Below, piece by piece: positions 45,401-53,996 of a DNA stretch of 64,000 nucleotides (position 1 is the first letter of the stretch; every line of letters starts with the position of its first letter). The DNA comes from Perognathus longimembris pacificus (taxonomy: Eukaryota > Chordata > Mammalia > Rodentia > Heteromyidae). The position numbers and the translations under genes were made by a program. Below the pieces are notes generated by a model. It saw nothing but the letters and a program-made list of their open reading frames with translations, had not been told where the DNA came from and searched no databases. The stretch spans positions 57,577,398 through 57,641,397 of the forward strand of contig NC_063168.1 in assembly GCF_023159225.1 (NCBI RefSeq), in the 5' to 3' direction.

Positions 45401-47703
45401 GGGGGACTCGGTCTGCCACTTTCTTACTCAGTATCAGCCAGTGATGACTCAGGCAAAGCCTGGAGGGTGTCTCAGACCAAAGGCTTTTAAACCTGTTTGC
45501 TGCCAGAGGACTCTGCCCTTTAGGTCGTTCACTCATCTTCCTTCCCATTCTGCAAGGTGTCCATTGGGAACCTCTGGTAGCTGAGACTAGCACAGATGCT
45601 GGCTTACAAGTACTCATGCCCTGGAATGAAGATGCTCCAAAAATGTAAAGTCCTAAGATTACATCCAAGTGTGTCCAGAGAGCCAGGGAGGGTTGTGCAG
45701 GGCAGGAACAATCTGCAAAGAGTCCATGTTTCCTGTGGGGCATAAACTCACATGGGGAAGGACAGTGATCACAAAGGAAACCATGTAGAGAACCCAGGTA
45801 GTGCTTAAGTACCTTTGGCAGTAATGCAAACTTTAATAAAATGAGAGACTGGGATTGGATTTGTCCAGTAATGTCCAACTTGGATCGCCAACATGATATG
45901 TAAATTTGGACTGTATGTACATTTTTCTAAAGATAGGTCAATTAGTATTAGATTTTTCAAAGGAGGTGCTAAACTTTAGAAAAGGTAAAAAGCAATGGAC
46001 TACATCTCAAAACATAAAACACAAGCGTCCACAAAGCCATGACACTAACTTTAGAAATCATTTGATCTCTCAAAGCCTTAGAGCCCAAGATTATCCACTC
46101 CACAAAGACTAACTTGACCTGGAGCTATGTCCAGATATGAAAGGTTAGCATGGAGCACATCTTGCTTCTAGAAGCTTCTGTTCCAAGCCTTAGCATTAGA
46201 GAAAATTAGTACCTAGAAAATGAGTAACCAGACTGTTAATTTTTCTGCTCTCCTCACTAAACATGGCTTTGCAGGTTGCAGATGCCCCAACATCCAATCA
46301 ATAGAACCAAAGGACCATGGCTTTGAAACCCTTTGTGGGAACCAAATCTCTCTCCTAGACTAATAGGAGCATGAGTCTCAAAGGGGAGGGGAAGAGGAGG
46401 GTGTCACAGGCACCCTCAATAGTTTAGAATGCCTCTAAATGAGGCCAGGGAATAGATGCCTGTCCTTGCAAAGCTGTGTGCCCTGAGGATTGGAGAGGGC
46501 CTGGTCTTTGAAAATAGGAAGAGGGCTCTTCATTCTAGTGGACTTGTCTGAATGCAGGCTGGCTTCCTGAGGATCTTTCTAGCTCCAGGCTCCTGTCATT
46601 CAAAGGAATGGCTGACTCACCCTCAAAGTTACAGGCTTTTAGCCAACCACCTCCTCACATGCGTCTAGTCCATCAATCCCAGGTCTTTGGCCATATGGCT
46701 TTGGACCACTCATTTAATTTCTCTCTGGCCTCCAGTTATCTCACCTAGAAAGTCAAGGCGCTGGATGAAGCAATGCCAGTATTCCTTCTATATCTAAGTC
46801 TTTTGGTAGTACTATTGAACCATTATAGATGAAAGAAGATTTTTTAAAAAAATCACAAGGAATTTGTTTCTGGACTCTTCATCTGCCAAGTCTACAGGAG
46901 ATACCCTTAAGAGCTCTGCCAGGAAGAAGGAAAATGACATTATCAAGCATGGGTGGAGGTGGTGACCAGGGTCTCCAGCTCACTCCCATTTCCAAGCCAA
47001 CAACCATCCAACAACTCAGCTGCAACCGTAAACCCCCACTCCCTGCCCCGACATCTAAGTGCTGAGCGCTATCAGAAGTAAAGGGAAGTGGTCCCGGCTA
47101 TGAGGGACAGGGCCCTGAAATGTGCGGTGGTTAAGACACCCCCACCAGCCTAAGGTGTGCCAGAGACCATAAGTCTTCCCACTTGCGCCTTCTGAAAGTC
47201 GGTTCCATCATCCAGAAAATGGGAGAACTGAGTTGATTCTGAATGCGAATGTTTCAAAGTGCCCACCTGAGCCTGGGGCTAAGTACTACGGAGAGGAACA
47301 GCATCACCCTGTAGATCCGGGAGGGGACTGGGAATGATACTGGAGGCGGGGGTGGTAATCATCTTTAGAGGCCACACCTATGGTTTTCTCCCGAGCCCCT
47401 AGCTTTAAGCTTCTCCCCGGTCCCTTGGCTGGAGCATGCCCAGGTGAGGTGCCCGCCCGCGGCGGGGTGGGCTCACCTGATGAAGGTGGTTTTCCCCGTC
47501 GAGTACTGGCCCACCAGCAGCACCATGGGCTTGTTGTCGAAATCGGCATCCTCCAGGGCGGGCGAGTGGAACTCGTGGAAGCGGTAGTGCTCTTCCAGGG
47601 GCAGCAGCTTGCTCTTGTAGAGTTTCTTCAGCCCCTCGCTGACCGTCTGGAAGACCTCGGGGTCCTTCCTCCGGCGATCGTCGCTTCCCAGCCAGCTGAA
47701 CAT
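18874..47703 (-). CDS. EHD3: EHD3, EH-domain-containing protein 3 (six coding exons, complete)
   Basis: Join of 47703-47477, 36526-36350, 34123-34026, 23574-23162, 22611-22447 and 19401-18874. It totals 1,608 nt, giving 535 residues plus a TGA stop, with phase kept at every junction. Motifs seen: P-loop GQYSTGKT (65-72), switch threonine T94, KPF (120-122), DTPG (153-156), NKAD (219-222), GPF (420-422), and a C-terminal EH domain (about 444-532) with W485 and a 12-residue EF-hand loop D489-E500. Known for the family: EHDs bind and hydrolyse ATP, oligomerise on tubular endosomal membranes, and recruit NPF-containing partners; EHD3 acts in early-endosome-to-recycling-compartment transport and in cardiac membrane protein trafficking. 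I call EHD3, not EHD1, from the N-terminus ([18 protein letters not shown]), KKPF in place of RRPF, and N519-E520. No frameshift or missing key residue is seen. Confidence 0.97.
20166..20350 (-). mobile_element. IDL-Geo SINE with internal deletion
   Basis: Reverse Geo + ID-like element lacking part of the Geo monomer (GCTCAAGGCTAGCACTC region). TSD TCTTTG(G/T)GCTCTT at 20153-20165 and 20351-20363. Confidence 0.92.
20804..21013 (-). mobile_element. IDL-Geo SINE
   Basis: Poly(T), then the young-type Geo + ID-like reverse sequence. A 10-bp duplication CCTCACATAA lies at 20794-20803 and 21014-21023. Confidence 0.94.
21562..21734 (-). mobile_element. Composite B1 + tRNA-like SINE, internally deleted
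   Basis: The reverse tail part (CTCTACCACTTGAGCCACAG) is joined to the B1 5' end (GAGATCTCAGCCTCCTGAGT). Duplication TACAAGGCA at 21553-21561 and 21735-21743. Confidence 0.87.
22447..22611 (-). CDS. EHD3: EHD3 coding exon 5 (residues 306-360)
   Basis: 165 nt, exactly 55 codons in phase 0, with acceptor TTTGTCAG and donor GTGATG. It encodes the middle of the helical domain, [18 protein letters not shown] through LKRMQ. Confidence 0.96.
22612..23161 (-). other. EHD3: EHD3 intron 4 (550 bp)
   Basis: Short GT-AG intron. It contains only a C-rich stretch near 22.71-22.73 kb and no recognisable repeat. Confidence 0.9.
23162..23574 (-). CDS. EHD3: EHD3 coding exon 4 (residues 168-305)
   Basis: 413 nt, with acceptor CTACCTTCAG and donor GTAAAG. 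It begins with the last two bases of G168 and then [10 protein letters not shown]. It encodes the rest of the G domain, including NKAD (219-222), then the start of the helical domain, ending at AKRARLAK-type basic sequence that in EHD proteins lies near the membrane-binding tip. Confidence 0.96.
23663..23743 (-). mobile_element. ID-like tRNA-derived SINE fragment
   Basis: Reverse tRNA-like signature GGGATCAAACCCAGGATATG, then CTGGGCAAAGGCACTGCCAC. Diverged. Confidence 0.55.
24118..24208. repeat. 91-bp pure pyrimidine tract in EHD3 intron 3
   Basis: A mix of TTCC, TTTC and TCCC units with no purine on the plus strand. Confidence 0.9.
25050..25255 (+). repeat. MIR-like ancient SINE
   Basis: Ordered MIR landmarks: TTAATCCTCACAATGACTTTGTG, then a tail with AGAGACTCAGGAGGTAAAG and GGTGGCAGAGCTGGGGTT. 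Confidence 0.6.
26815..26880 (+). repeat. MIR-like core
   Basis: GACTTGCTGTGTGTCCTTGG then CTCTGAGCCTTCATCTC matches the MIR core order. Confidence 0.6.
27343..28071 (-). mobile_element. 5'-truncated L1 with perfect 18-bp TSD
   Basis: Reverse L1: poly(T), 3' UTR with a C-run (G-run on the element strand), then the ORF2 C-terminus. Perfect duplication CTGCACAGGTCAATTTTC lies at 27325-27342 and 28072-28089. It carries only the last part of the retrotransposon and cannot be autonomous. Confidence 0.95.
27845..28071 (-). pseudogene. L1 ORF2 C-terminal fragment
   Basis: The frame reads through [20 protein letters not shown], matching the conserved ORF2p C-terminal region, and ends at a stop. About 75 codons remain from a protein of roughly 1,275; endonuclease and reverse transcriptase are absent. 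Confidence 0.9.
29980..30038. repeat. (GT)n microsatellite
   Basis: About 29 uninterrupted TG units in EHD3 intron 3. Confidence 0.95.
32161..32321. repeat. (GATGGT)n-type degenerate minisatellite
   Basis: Irregular GATGATG and GGTGGT triplets over about 160 bp. Confidence 0.85.
32388..33470 (-). mobile_element. Twin-primed (5'-inverted) L1
   Basis: 32388-32960 is reverse L1 3' end (T-run, GATGTACAGAAGGGTTACAG, ..., CTGGCTTACTTTGCTTAATG). From about 32961 to 33470 the L1 sequence is in plus orientation (AAAAGAAATGCAAATCAAAAC, GGTGGGAATGTAAACTTG, GGATGAATGCATTGATTAAG). The two parts are nearly adjacent in the L1 consensus, with a small loss at the junction. That is the hallmark of twin priming. 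A (CA)n sits at 33400-33444. Confidence 0.85.
34026..34123 (-). CDS. EHD3: EHD3 coding exon 3 (residues 136-168, part)
   Basis: 98 nt, with acceptor CCATGCAG and donor GTAAGC. It encodes the DTPG motif (153-156) of the nucleotide-binding fold and the following [11 protein letters not shown] stretch. It ends after one base of G168. Confidence 0.95.
34262..34378 (-). mobile_element. B1-like SINE remnant
   Basis: Reverse B1 landmarks GTTGAGATGGAGCCCTGAG, GTAGCCTTGAACTG and CCAAGTAGCGAGATTATCA. Diverged. Confidence 0.6.
35446..35600 (+). repeat. MIR-like ancient SINE
   Basis: Order GCTAGATACTAAGTGCTTTC, then ATTTACATTTCCTTGAGAAT, then AACTTGTCCAAGATCCACAG. Confidence 0.55.
35780..35955 (+). repeat. 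MIR-like ancient SINE
   Basis: GCTAAGCACTCTTTAGAG, then CTGCTCAAGGTCACAAAGG and CTCAAACCCATGGC, in MIR order. Confidence 0.55.
36350..36526 (-). CDS. EHD3: EHD3 coding exon 2 (residues 76-135)
   Basis: 177 nt, entered and left after the second codon base. The acceptor reads TTTCTACCAG and the donor GTGAGT. The exon carries the switch I threonine pair T93-T94, followed by DSF, and the KPF motif (120-122), which in this family contacts the nucleotide-binding domain and membrane. Confidence 0.96.
37248..37709 (-). mobile_element. Composite B1 + tRNA-like SINE split by an IDL-Geo SINE
   Basis: The outer element's tail (37248-37347) and B1 head (37578-37709) are separated by a nested SINE. The outer TSD is TTACTGGT(G/A)ACTT at 37235-37247 and 37710-37722. 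Confidence 0.9.
37348..37577 (-). mobile_element. IDL-Geo type SINE nested in a composite SINE
   Basis: Tail of TTTA/TTTG units, Geo part, then ID-like part ending ATTTCCAGGCCC. Short duplication TGGCTTTTT at 37339-37347 and 37578-37586, taken from the host element. Confidence 0.9.
37882..38112 (+). mobile_element. Composite B1 + tRNA-like SINE, near full length
   Basis: Head: AGCCAGGCATTGGTAGCTCA, AATCCTAGCTACTCAGAAGG, GCCAGCCTGGGCAGGAAG (7SL/B1). Tail: GTGGTGGCTCAAAGTAGTAGA, CACTAGCCTTGAATG, AGTTCAAGCCCTATAACCA. Imperfect TSD AAAAGCAGAtCCTT near 37868-37881 and AAAAGCAGACCTTC near 38115-38128. Confidence 0.9.
39750..39850 (+). repeat. MIR-like ancient SINE
   Basis: GAGCCAAGCATTGTTCTAAA, then TTACTTTATCTTTACCCTG, in MIR order. 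Confidence 0.5.
41608..41735 (+). repeat. MIR-like ancient SINE
   Basis: CTGGTGCTGTTCTAGATCC, CAGCCCCATTTTCTCTGAG and AGTTGAGTAAACTGAGGCC follow the MIR order closely. Confidence 0.65.
43995..44042 (-). other. Candidate cryptic or alternative 48-nt exon in EHD3 intron 1
   Basis: On the minus strand a branch-like CTCAC lies about 24 nt before a pyrimidine-rich stretch ending TCTCTGTGTAG (acceptor). Then come 48 nt, followed by CAG and donor GTATTC. The open frame of the 48 nt reads [16 protein letters not shown]. In the EHD3 frame, joined to exon 1, it gives AGG TGG TAG, an immediate stop. It could be a poison exon, part of an alternative transcript, or chance. Confidence 0.3.
44993..45040. 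repeat. (TA)n-rich tract
   Basis: Short TA and TATG repeats in intron 1. Confidence 0.8.
47477..47703 (-). CDS. EHD3: EHD3 coding exon 1 (residues 1-75 and 2 nt of R76)
   Basis: The start ATG at 47701-47703 is in context GCCGCGATGT, with G at -3. The exon encodes the N-terminal helical segment and the P-loop (65-72). It ends at CAG with donor GTGAGC (47476-47471). The frame stays open a little 5' of the ATG without another in-frame ATG, and MFSW is the conserved family start, so I place the start here. Confidence 0.96.
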
Positions 47704-47744
47704 CGCGGCTCCTGGGGAAGGCACCCTCCGGGGCGCGCCCGTCT

Positions 47745-47774
47745 TCACCCGAGCGCGGGGCTCAGCCGCACCAT
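47745..47774 (-). CDS. Upstream ORF of 9 codons in the EHD3 5' leader
   Basis: ATG at 47774-47772 in context GGGCCATGG (G at -3, G at +4), reading MVRLSPALG and then TGA at 47747-47745. It ends 41 nt before the EHD3 ATG. If the transcript starts upstream of 47774, this uORF has a stronger initiation context than the main ORF and could lower or regulate EHD3 translation by leaky scanning or reinitiation. Presence in the mRNA is inferred. Confidence 0.5.
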   Translation of the reverse strand: MVRLSPALG

Positions 47775-48169
47775 GGCCCGGGCGCGCGCCCTCCCTGCGG
47801 CTGGACCGAGCCCAGCCCCGGCTTCATCGGGCAGCCGGGCCGCGCGCGGGAGGAAGGTGATCGGGACTGCAGGGGGCAACAGCTGAACCTGCAACGAAAC
47901 GGACCAGACGCCAGGTCTGGAGAGAGGGTTTTGGGGGGTCCCCGATCTCCCCCCGGGCGTGGCGAAAGGATGCTTAGGCTCCCCGGTCCCGGCCCCGGCC
48001 CCAGCGCGAGGCTCCGCACCGGCAGATGCCACCAGCAGCAGCCAGCCTCACGCGCACGTTTAAATGCCAGCCGTACCGGAAGCCGGCGCGGGCCGGAAGT
48101 CCTCGAGTACTGGCAAGGCCTGGCCGCCCCCCGCGGACCCGGCGGCAAGAAGCCGAGAAGGGCGCCGCC

Positions 48170-48340
48170 ATGTTTATGGGCAGGTGCTCTGTGGGCGCCC
48201 CTGGGAAGGGATGCTGGCCGAGTCCCGTGGGAAAGCGGTGGCATTTCAGTCCCCTGGGGATTTGCTGTGGGGACAGCGTCCTCTCTGCCGTGGCTGAGAT
48301 GACAGCGTTGACCTACCAGCTACTGAGATCCATTCCCTAG
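48170..48340 (+). CDS. Possible divergent 56-codon ORF in the EHD3 CpG island
   Basis: ATG at 48170 in a near-optimal context (GCCGCCATGT), reading 56 codons to TAG at 48338-48340. It is head-to-head with EHD3. Eight bases after the stop, CAG is followed by GTACGG (48349-48354), a possible splice donor. I recognise no family, and composition alone does not show coding. It may be the first exon of a noncoding divergent transcript or chance in GC-rich DNA. Confidence 0.25.
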   Translation: MFMGRCSVGAPGKGCWPSPVGKRWHFSPLGICCGDSVLSAVAEMTALTYQLLRSIP

Positions 48341-48354
48341 GAACACAGGTACGG

Positions 48355-50137
48355 TTGTATTGGAAAAAAATGTATATTTCCCTGTGGGGCCTGGAAAGAA
48401 AAGTTCCATACCAGGTTATGAAAGAACCTAAAATGTTACTAGCTGAACTTACTTGTTAGCCACGGGGTGACCCGAACACCGTTCCCATTCATTCCAATTA
48501 CACAAAACATCCCTGAGCTCCCAGCTGCCCTCTTCCGTAGTCCCTGATACTTGGGAGGGAGGGAGGCCTCGGTTGGGAGGATCACAGTTGCAGGATAACT
48601 TGGCAGAAAAGTCTGGGAGAGTTCAGCATGGGGGATGCTGGGTGTGGTGGCCTGCCTAAAAGAGGAAGATCCTGGTCCCGGCACATGCCTGGGGAAAGAA
48701 GGGGGATGCTATTAAAACAAAAACAAAAGCAAATGAACACCATAAACAAAACAACAACAGTGAACGATAGGGCTGAACGTGTGGTTTAGCGGTAGTGTCA
48801 GGCCCTGAGTTTAAACTCGAGTCCCAACCCCTGCTAGTATTAAAGTCCATATTACTGTAAGAATGGGTGACTGAATCCAGAGGTGAACAGTATTTGAACT
48901 CTCCCTTCCAGAGGCTTTAGAGAGGAAGCAAGAGCAGAAAGTCGGGAAATCTTCCTGGAAGATTGAGGAAGGCGGACATAAGCGTTGCTGTGAATGGAAT
49001 CTTCAGTGATGAACTCACTGAGAAGAAAGAAAGCCAGGCCAAGGCAAGGACCTTTGCCTGGAGATGTGGAAGACCTTGGGGATGTCCACGGCAGAATAAA
49101 CACATTGGCGTACCTGCAAAGCCAAGAAGAAAGACAGGGTCCAAACAAGGAGTTGGAAACCAATGCAGTATTATTAATGACAATTATCATGTTAGCAAAA
49201 TGCTCACCACAGGCAGATGGCTGACTGGGATCTCTGCAAACTGTTCTGTCATAACCTCATAGCAACCATGTGGGGCAGATCATATCATCTCCATGAAGGA
49301 GAGTGGGTGGCACACTGGGTAGGTTTAGGCAAAAGGGGGTTCATTGCTCATAGAGAATTCAGATGCAATGATAAGCTAACTCAGTTATTAGCACCATTCT
49401 AAAAAGTGTAGTGATAAGTCACTCCTTTCTGCCAACGCAGAGAGTTCCTTGTGCTCTCCTTTCAGCGGAGAGGAGGCCAGCTAATGGATGGGGAGGGACT
49501 GATGATGCTTGGAACCAGGCAAGGAGGAACTGCAGGAGCAAGAGGCTGGAGGCCAAGAGACAGGCTAGGGAACTCCCAGGAGTATCAGAGGATAGAGCAA
49601 TGGGAGTAGAGAGGAGGTTGGGTTCCAGAGGTTTTTGAGACACAGAACGAATGTATCTTGGTAAGCAATAAAAGAGGAACTTAGGATGAGGTCTGGAAAA
49701 GGGAGCTTACAAATGTTCCCCTGCTGAAGAAGTTAGAGAAATTCCTCTATTAGTGGGGGCAGTCAGGAAAAGAGCTGGTTCAGCTGGCAGACCTGTTCAG
49801 TGTGTTGTACTTGATGGGCCTGTGGGAACTTCAGGTGGAGGGATCAGCTGAAGCCTTGGGGATCTCCCTGGGGTCACCAGAGGTAAGTGCCAAGTGCAGT
49901 CTCCTTAGTTACAGCTCAGCTCACCACATTCCTTCCATCTTTGAACCCCAAAGCTGATCACATCTTCCTGAGCTCTCTGAAGCTTGAACTTAGAAACCAC
50001 AGATTCATACTAAACACTTGGTGTTTACCTTAGCATCAATATGTTGCTCTTTGGGGGGACAAAGCAGGTCAGCAGAATTAGGGAGGCAGGCAGACAATTT
50101 CAACTATATTTACAGTGTTTTCTTTCTTATTAAAATT
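48355..50137. other. Upstream flank of EHD3; weak B1-/tRNA-like fragments only
   Basis: 48538-48625 resembles a B1 segment (ATACTTGGGAGGGAGGGAGG, GAGGATCACAGTTGC). 48770-48840 resembles a tRNA-derived SINE (GTGTGGTTTAGCGGTAG). No exon is recognised, including none of the calpain family. Confidence 0.4.
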
Positions 50138-50217
50138 TCTCCTCCTCCTCCTCCTCCTCCTCCTCCTCCTCCTCCTCCTCCTCCTCCTCCTCCTCCTCCT
50201 CTTCCTCCTCTTCTTCC
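50138..50217. repeat. (TCC)n microsatellite
   Basis: About 25 TCC units with a few TTCC interruptions at the end. Confidence 0.95.
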
Positions 50218-50643
50218 ACACTGACAATTGCTCAAAATTGGCCATTTTATTGTTTTCACAATTGTAGACCAAAGCACACTATTTCTGTGTGTGTGTGTGT
50301 ATGTGTTCTTTTCCTAACATATTTTGCAGTCACATAATGAATCTCTGGTAAACTCATCATCCAATCCAAGGGCAAGTAAATGTACACTTTACATGTGAAT
50401 GATGTAAATAATAATTTACACATATATTTGTCAATTCATTATGTGCAATTATTTTGTAATGATTACATATACTTAATCATATGTAATTATTGTGTTTCTT
50501 ATCCAGTTCCCTGCCCTTTCTCCACTCCTGGAGAGGGGTCTCATCCTGAATTTAGTACATATTACTGCCTTACTTTCAAATTAGCTTTATTCTATATTAA
50601 CATAATATCATACGTAGGATATATGTGATATATGCTATATATA

Positions 50644-50700
50644 CATATACGTATATATACACATATACATATGTGACATATGTGTATATATAGGTATATG
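50644..50700. repeat. AT-rich quasi-palindrome
   Basis: The left arm 50644-50673 and right arm 50677-50700 are reverse complements apart from a 6-nt gap and one mismatch, around the centre TGA. It lies in a TATA-, TACA- and TGTA-rich stretch (about 50620-50720). Confidence 0.85.
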
Positions 50701-50720
50701 TATATATATGTATATGATAA

Positions 50721-53520
50721 AATCTGAAGAACATCTTGTTGCAGTTTCTGTTTTGAGATTTTATAAAAGGCACATTGCTTTATGTTCCCTGGAACTCGAC
50801 TGTGCTTAAGTCAGTGCATTTTGCCATTAGCATATATGTCTAAGCATCTCTTGGCTTCTCTAGTCCTCTCTCCTGGCAGATGCCCTTCCCAACCCAGCAC
50901 ATGGCCCCTGTGCTCTGGCCCCTGAAACTGTGCAGAGTTCCCAGTCCATCTTTGTTAGAGTCCTGGTTCCTAACATGCCTCTGTACTCAAGCCTCAGCTC
51001 CCTAGTCTCTGCTAAGGAGTTGGTGACAGCATGTTTTCAGGATGAGAGACAACATATACAGCAAGCATAACGCAGTGCCTGGTCCACTAAGAGTGCTCAG
51101 TGGGAAATTTAATCAACTCTTCATATTATAATCACGATCACTTGTATTCATTACATGCTGCTGCCATGGTTCTTAGTTAATAAGCTATTTAATAGGCCAC
51201 TGAATAAAGCTAATACGTAATAACTTTAATATTTAATAAGCTATTTAGTAGGCTGCCTGCACCTAATAAGCTACTGAGTAGCATCATTTGGTTCATTTGT
51301 TTCCTAGTTGAGGATGGCTCATTGGCCCAAAGGAGCAGAGTTACCAACAGGGGGATCTGTGGCGTTCATCACAGCTCTTTGGGGTATCACCACGAAAGAG
51401 GGCCTTTCTATCTTCTTCCGCTTTCTCATCTCTGTCTCGTGAGGATCACAAAGGCCAGGGCAGAGGTAAAGGGAGAAGATCGAAACTGCAATGATGACTT
51501 GGAATTAAAGCTCGAGTCTGAAGGGGAGGTTAGAGGAAGCAGGAAGTACTGTTAAAACAGGCCCAACCTTCCACAGCCAGGACCGTTTCAGGCCTCTCCG
51601 CTTGGCCCCCACCTGCCACTGCAACCCAGTAAGCCTCTCTCACACCCCTGCAACTCTAGCAGACGATCCTTCTCCTCTGACTCTGGGCTCCTGGGCAGAC
51701 CTGTCCTCCATGCTGCTGCCTTCCCTCCCCCGGTCCCCACTCTGCCAGGCACCCACTCATTTCTTCAGGCTCACCTCCACTCTATGGCTTCCATTCTGAA
51801 GAGCTAGCAGCTCAATATAGGAGTAAGCCACTCCCTTCTTGCCACCTCAGAGCGACCTCTCATGAACCTCTATGATGTCATTTACCCCACTTTATTGTAA
51901 TTATACGCTTTAACTAGCTGCCTCCCAAGTCGATAGTGCATGTCTTCTGCCTGGCACCACATTTTATTCATTTTTGTTGACTTCAGTTGGAGGCAAAAGG
52001 GATCAGCCAGTTCCTACTGTCGGGAATTAGGCAGTGATTGATTAATCTGCTTTGTACTGCTATAACAGAATACCTTTGACAGGGAAATTTATAATGAACA
52101 GAAATTCATTGGCTCACAGTTCAGGAGACTGGCAAGTCCAAGATCAAGAGGCAGCCATGTGGCAAGGGTCTTCTTGCTACTTCGTGCCATGGCAGAAGGG
52201 CAAATAGAAGCCGATAGCAAGAGATGAAATGCCTAGCCTCCAGCTCTTTTATAATCAACCTCAATCTCCATTCATTATAAGATGGAGCTCTCAGGAACTG
52301 AAACATGCACTACTCTGCACCCACCTCCTGACACTTTTGCGTGGAACATCCAGCTGCCAACACACTTTTGGAGGACATATTTAAGCTACAGACCTTATTT
52401 AAACCTTTTTATGAGACTACACATGTTAGATCAAGAGCCAAATGCATTTTCACATATCTATGGTAAGTCCTTAATAAATGGTGATTTGCTTCCCCATCAA
52501 ATGAATGTGCACAAGAGAAGGGAAGTTGAGAATAAACACAAGGTGATGGGGGAATTTATGCCCAGGAAATGTATATGGGTCAAGTTGAGTCCTCATCTCC
52601 AGTTGTCTGGCATTCTCCAGTCACATTATAAGTACCACATCTCCTGGATCTCCTGTGTAGCAGCTCTCATAGGCAGAGAGACAGTGTCATCCCTAGCTAC
52701 AGCAGCAGAGTAGAACTCACCTGCGAAGCCACAGGTTAAGGAGGAAAGTCCACCCATGCAAAACCATGGTGTGTGTCTGTCTTTAAAATGCTTGCATGGT
52801 GAACTCAGATTTCCTAAGAGCTTCACCTCCCAAAGGCAGGACATTTGTTACGTGAACTTTAGAGAAACGCCCTACCATCACCTCCATTGTTAATCTCTGC
52901 TTTTGTAGCACGTGCATTTCTAGAGGGTGGCATTGTCATTTCAGCACAGGTCCTCACAGCAATCTGACAGGAGAAGGAAAGGATGTTTCCCTGGGGAAAT
53001 CTCAAGTCCCAAGAACCTGAAGGTGTTACCCATACAGCATCCTTTATTGAACAATCTATCATCCTGCCTGCATTCCCCTGCAAGCCGTAAAAGGCATGAG
53101 CAGTTTGCCAAAAGCTATGGCATTCTAAAAAAGAAATGAACCCTTGAAGCAGCAGCTGTGAGAGGAATGAACAGGTGGTCAGTGCAGGACAATGTCAGGG
53201 GGAGATGACCACTGAGTCCTCCCTAGCATCTTGTGTGGCTCTGAGCACAAGTCTTCTTGATCAAGGCAAAACAAGCTTTCCATTCCCATTCGTTCCCAGA
53301 CTAAGTTTATCAACTGGATTTTGATTGTGAGAGAAGCATCAAAAGCACAAATAGCTGAAGCAGAAGGACCAGAAGCCAGTATCAAATTTCTAAGCCTTCT
53401 TGTTGGATGGTCATTACATGTGTCTGTCCCCCACTAGAGGGAGCTAGCAGGAGATCCTAGGAGTGGAAAACTTCAAAAGCTGGGCACCTAGCCAATGCAG
53501 CCACCCAAATTTGATTCATT
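50721..53520. other. Upstream flank, one ancient repeat, otherwise nothing recognised
   Basis: Contains the ancient repeat at 52055-52400 listed separately. No exon is recognised. Confidence 0.5.
52055..52400 (+). repeat. Ancient interspersed repeat, family not named
   Basis: CTGCTATAACAGAATACCTT, then GGCTCACAGTTCAGGAGACT and CAAGTCCAAGATCAAGAGGC. Same family as the copies near 4.35 and 56.58 kb. Confidence 0.6.
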
Positions 53521-53535
53521 ACTAATGGGGCTCTT

Positions 53536-53996
53536 ACACGTAAGGCGATGCTAAGTGAAATGAACTCCATGTTATGGAAATGACTGTTATATCACTGTTG
53601 TAATTACTTTCAACATGCCGTGTGAAACCGTAGCTTCTATTGTTGATGATCCTCTTGTATCCCCTTCCTGTGGTTGTACCTGCACTATCGCTGTATCTTA
53701 TCTGAGTACATTGGAAACTGTGTATACTGGTATTAGAACTAGGAAAGTGAAAGGGAATACCAAATCGAGAGACACAGGATAAAAAGACAAATGACTACAA
53801 AAGCAATACTTGCAAAACTGTTTGGTGTAAATCAACTGAACAACTCATGGGGAGAGAGGGAAAGGGGGAGGGGGAGGGGGGAATGAGGGAGGAGGTAACA
53901 GTACAAGAAATGTATCCAATGCCTAACGTATGAAACTGTAACCTCTCTGTACATCAGTTTGACAATAAAAATTTAAAAAAAAACAAAAAACAAAAA
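53536..53996 (+). mobile_element. 5'-truncated L1 3' end with perfect 15-bp TSD
   Basis: L1 3' UTR with a G-rich stretch (53858-53881), AATAAA at 53964-53969, and an A-rich tail. Perfect duplication ACTAATGGGGCTCTT at 53521-53535 and 53997-54011. Its end closely matches the reverse copy at 27.3 kb, so both belong to one recently active subfamily. Confidence 0.95.

Larger units (their letters stand above)
36527..47476 (-). other. EHD3: EHD3 intron 1 (10,950 bp)
   Basis: GT-AG intron. It holds a nested SINE pair at 37248-37709, an opposite-strand composite SINE at 37882-38112, MIR-like relics near 39.75, 41.6, 43.2 and 46.7 kb, a small TA-rich repeat at 44993-45040, and the candidate exon at 43995-44042. 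The rest looks like unique intronic sequence with no other recognisable feature. Confidence 0.9.
47400..48250 (-). promoter_or_regulatory. EHD3: CpG island and presumed EHD3 promoter
   Basis: This stretch is dense in CpG and G+C while the sequence on both sides is CpG-poor. It covers coding exon 1, the 5' UTR and the upstream few hundred bases. I see no TATA box at a convincing place. GC boxes such as CCCGGCCCCGGCCCC (near 47984-48003) are present. The start site is probably at about 47.85-48.1 kb, but the sequence alone does not fix it. Confidence 0.8.

Noticed and set aside
18874..47703. EHD1 or EHD4 as the identity of the gene
   Set aside because: The N-terminus, KKPF, N519-E520 and the exact 535-residue length match EHD3. 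EHD1 differs at these places.
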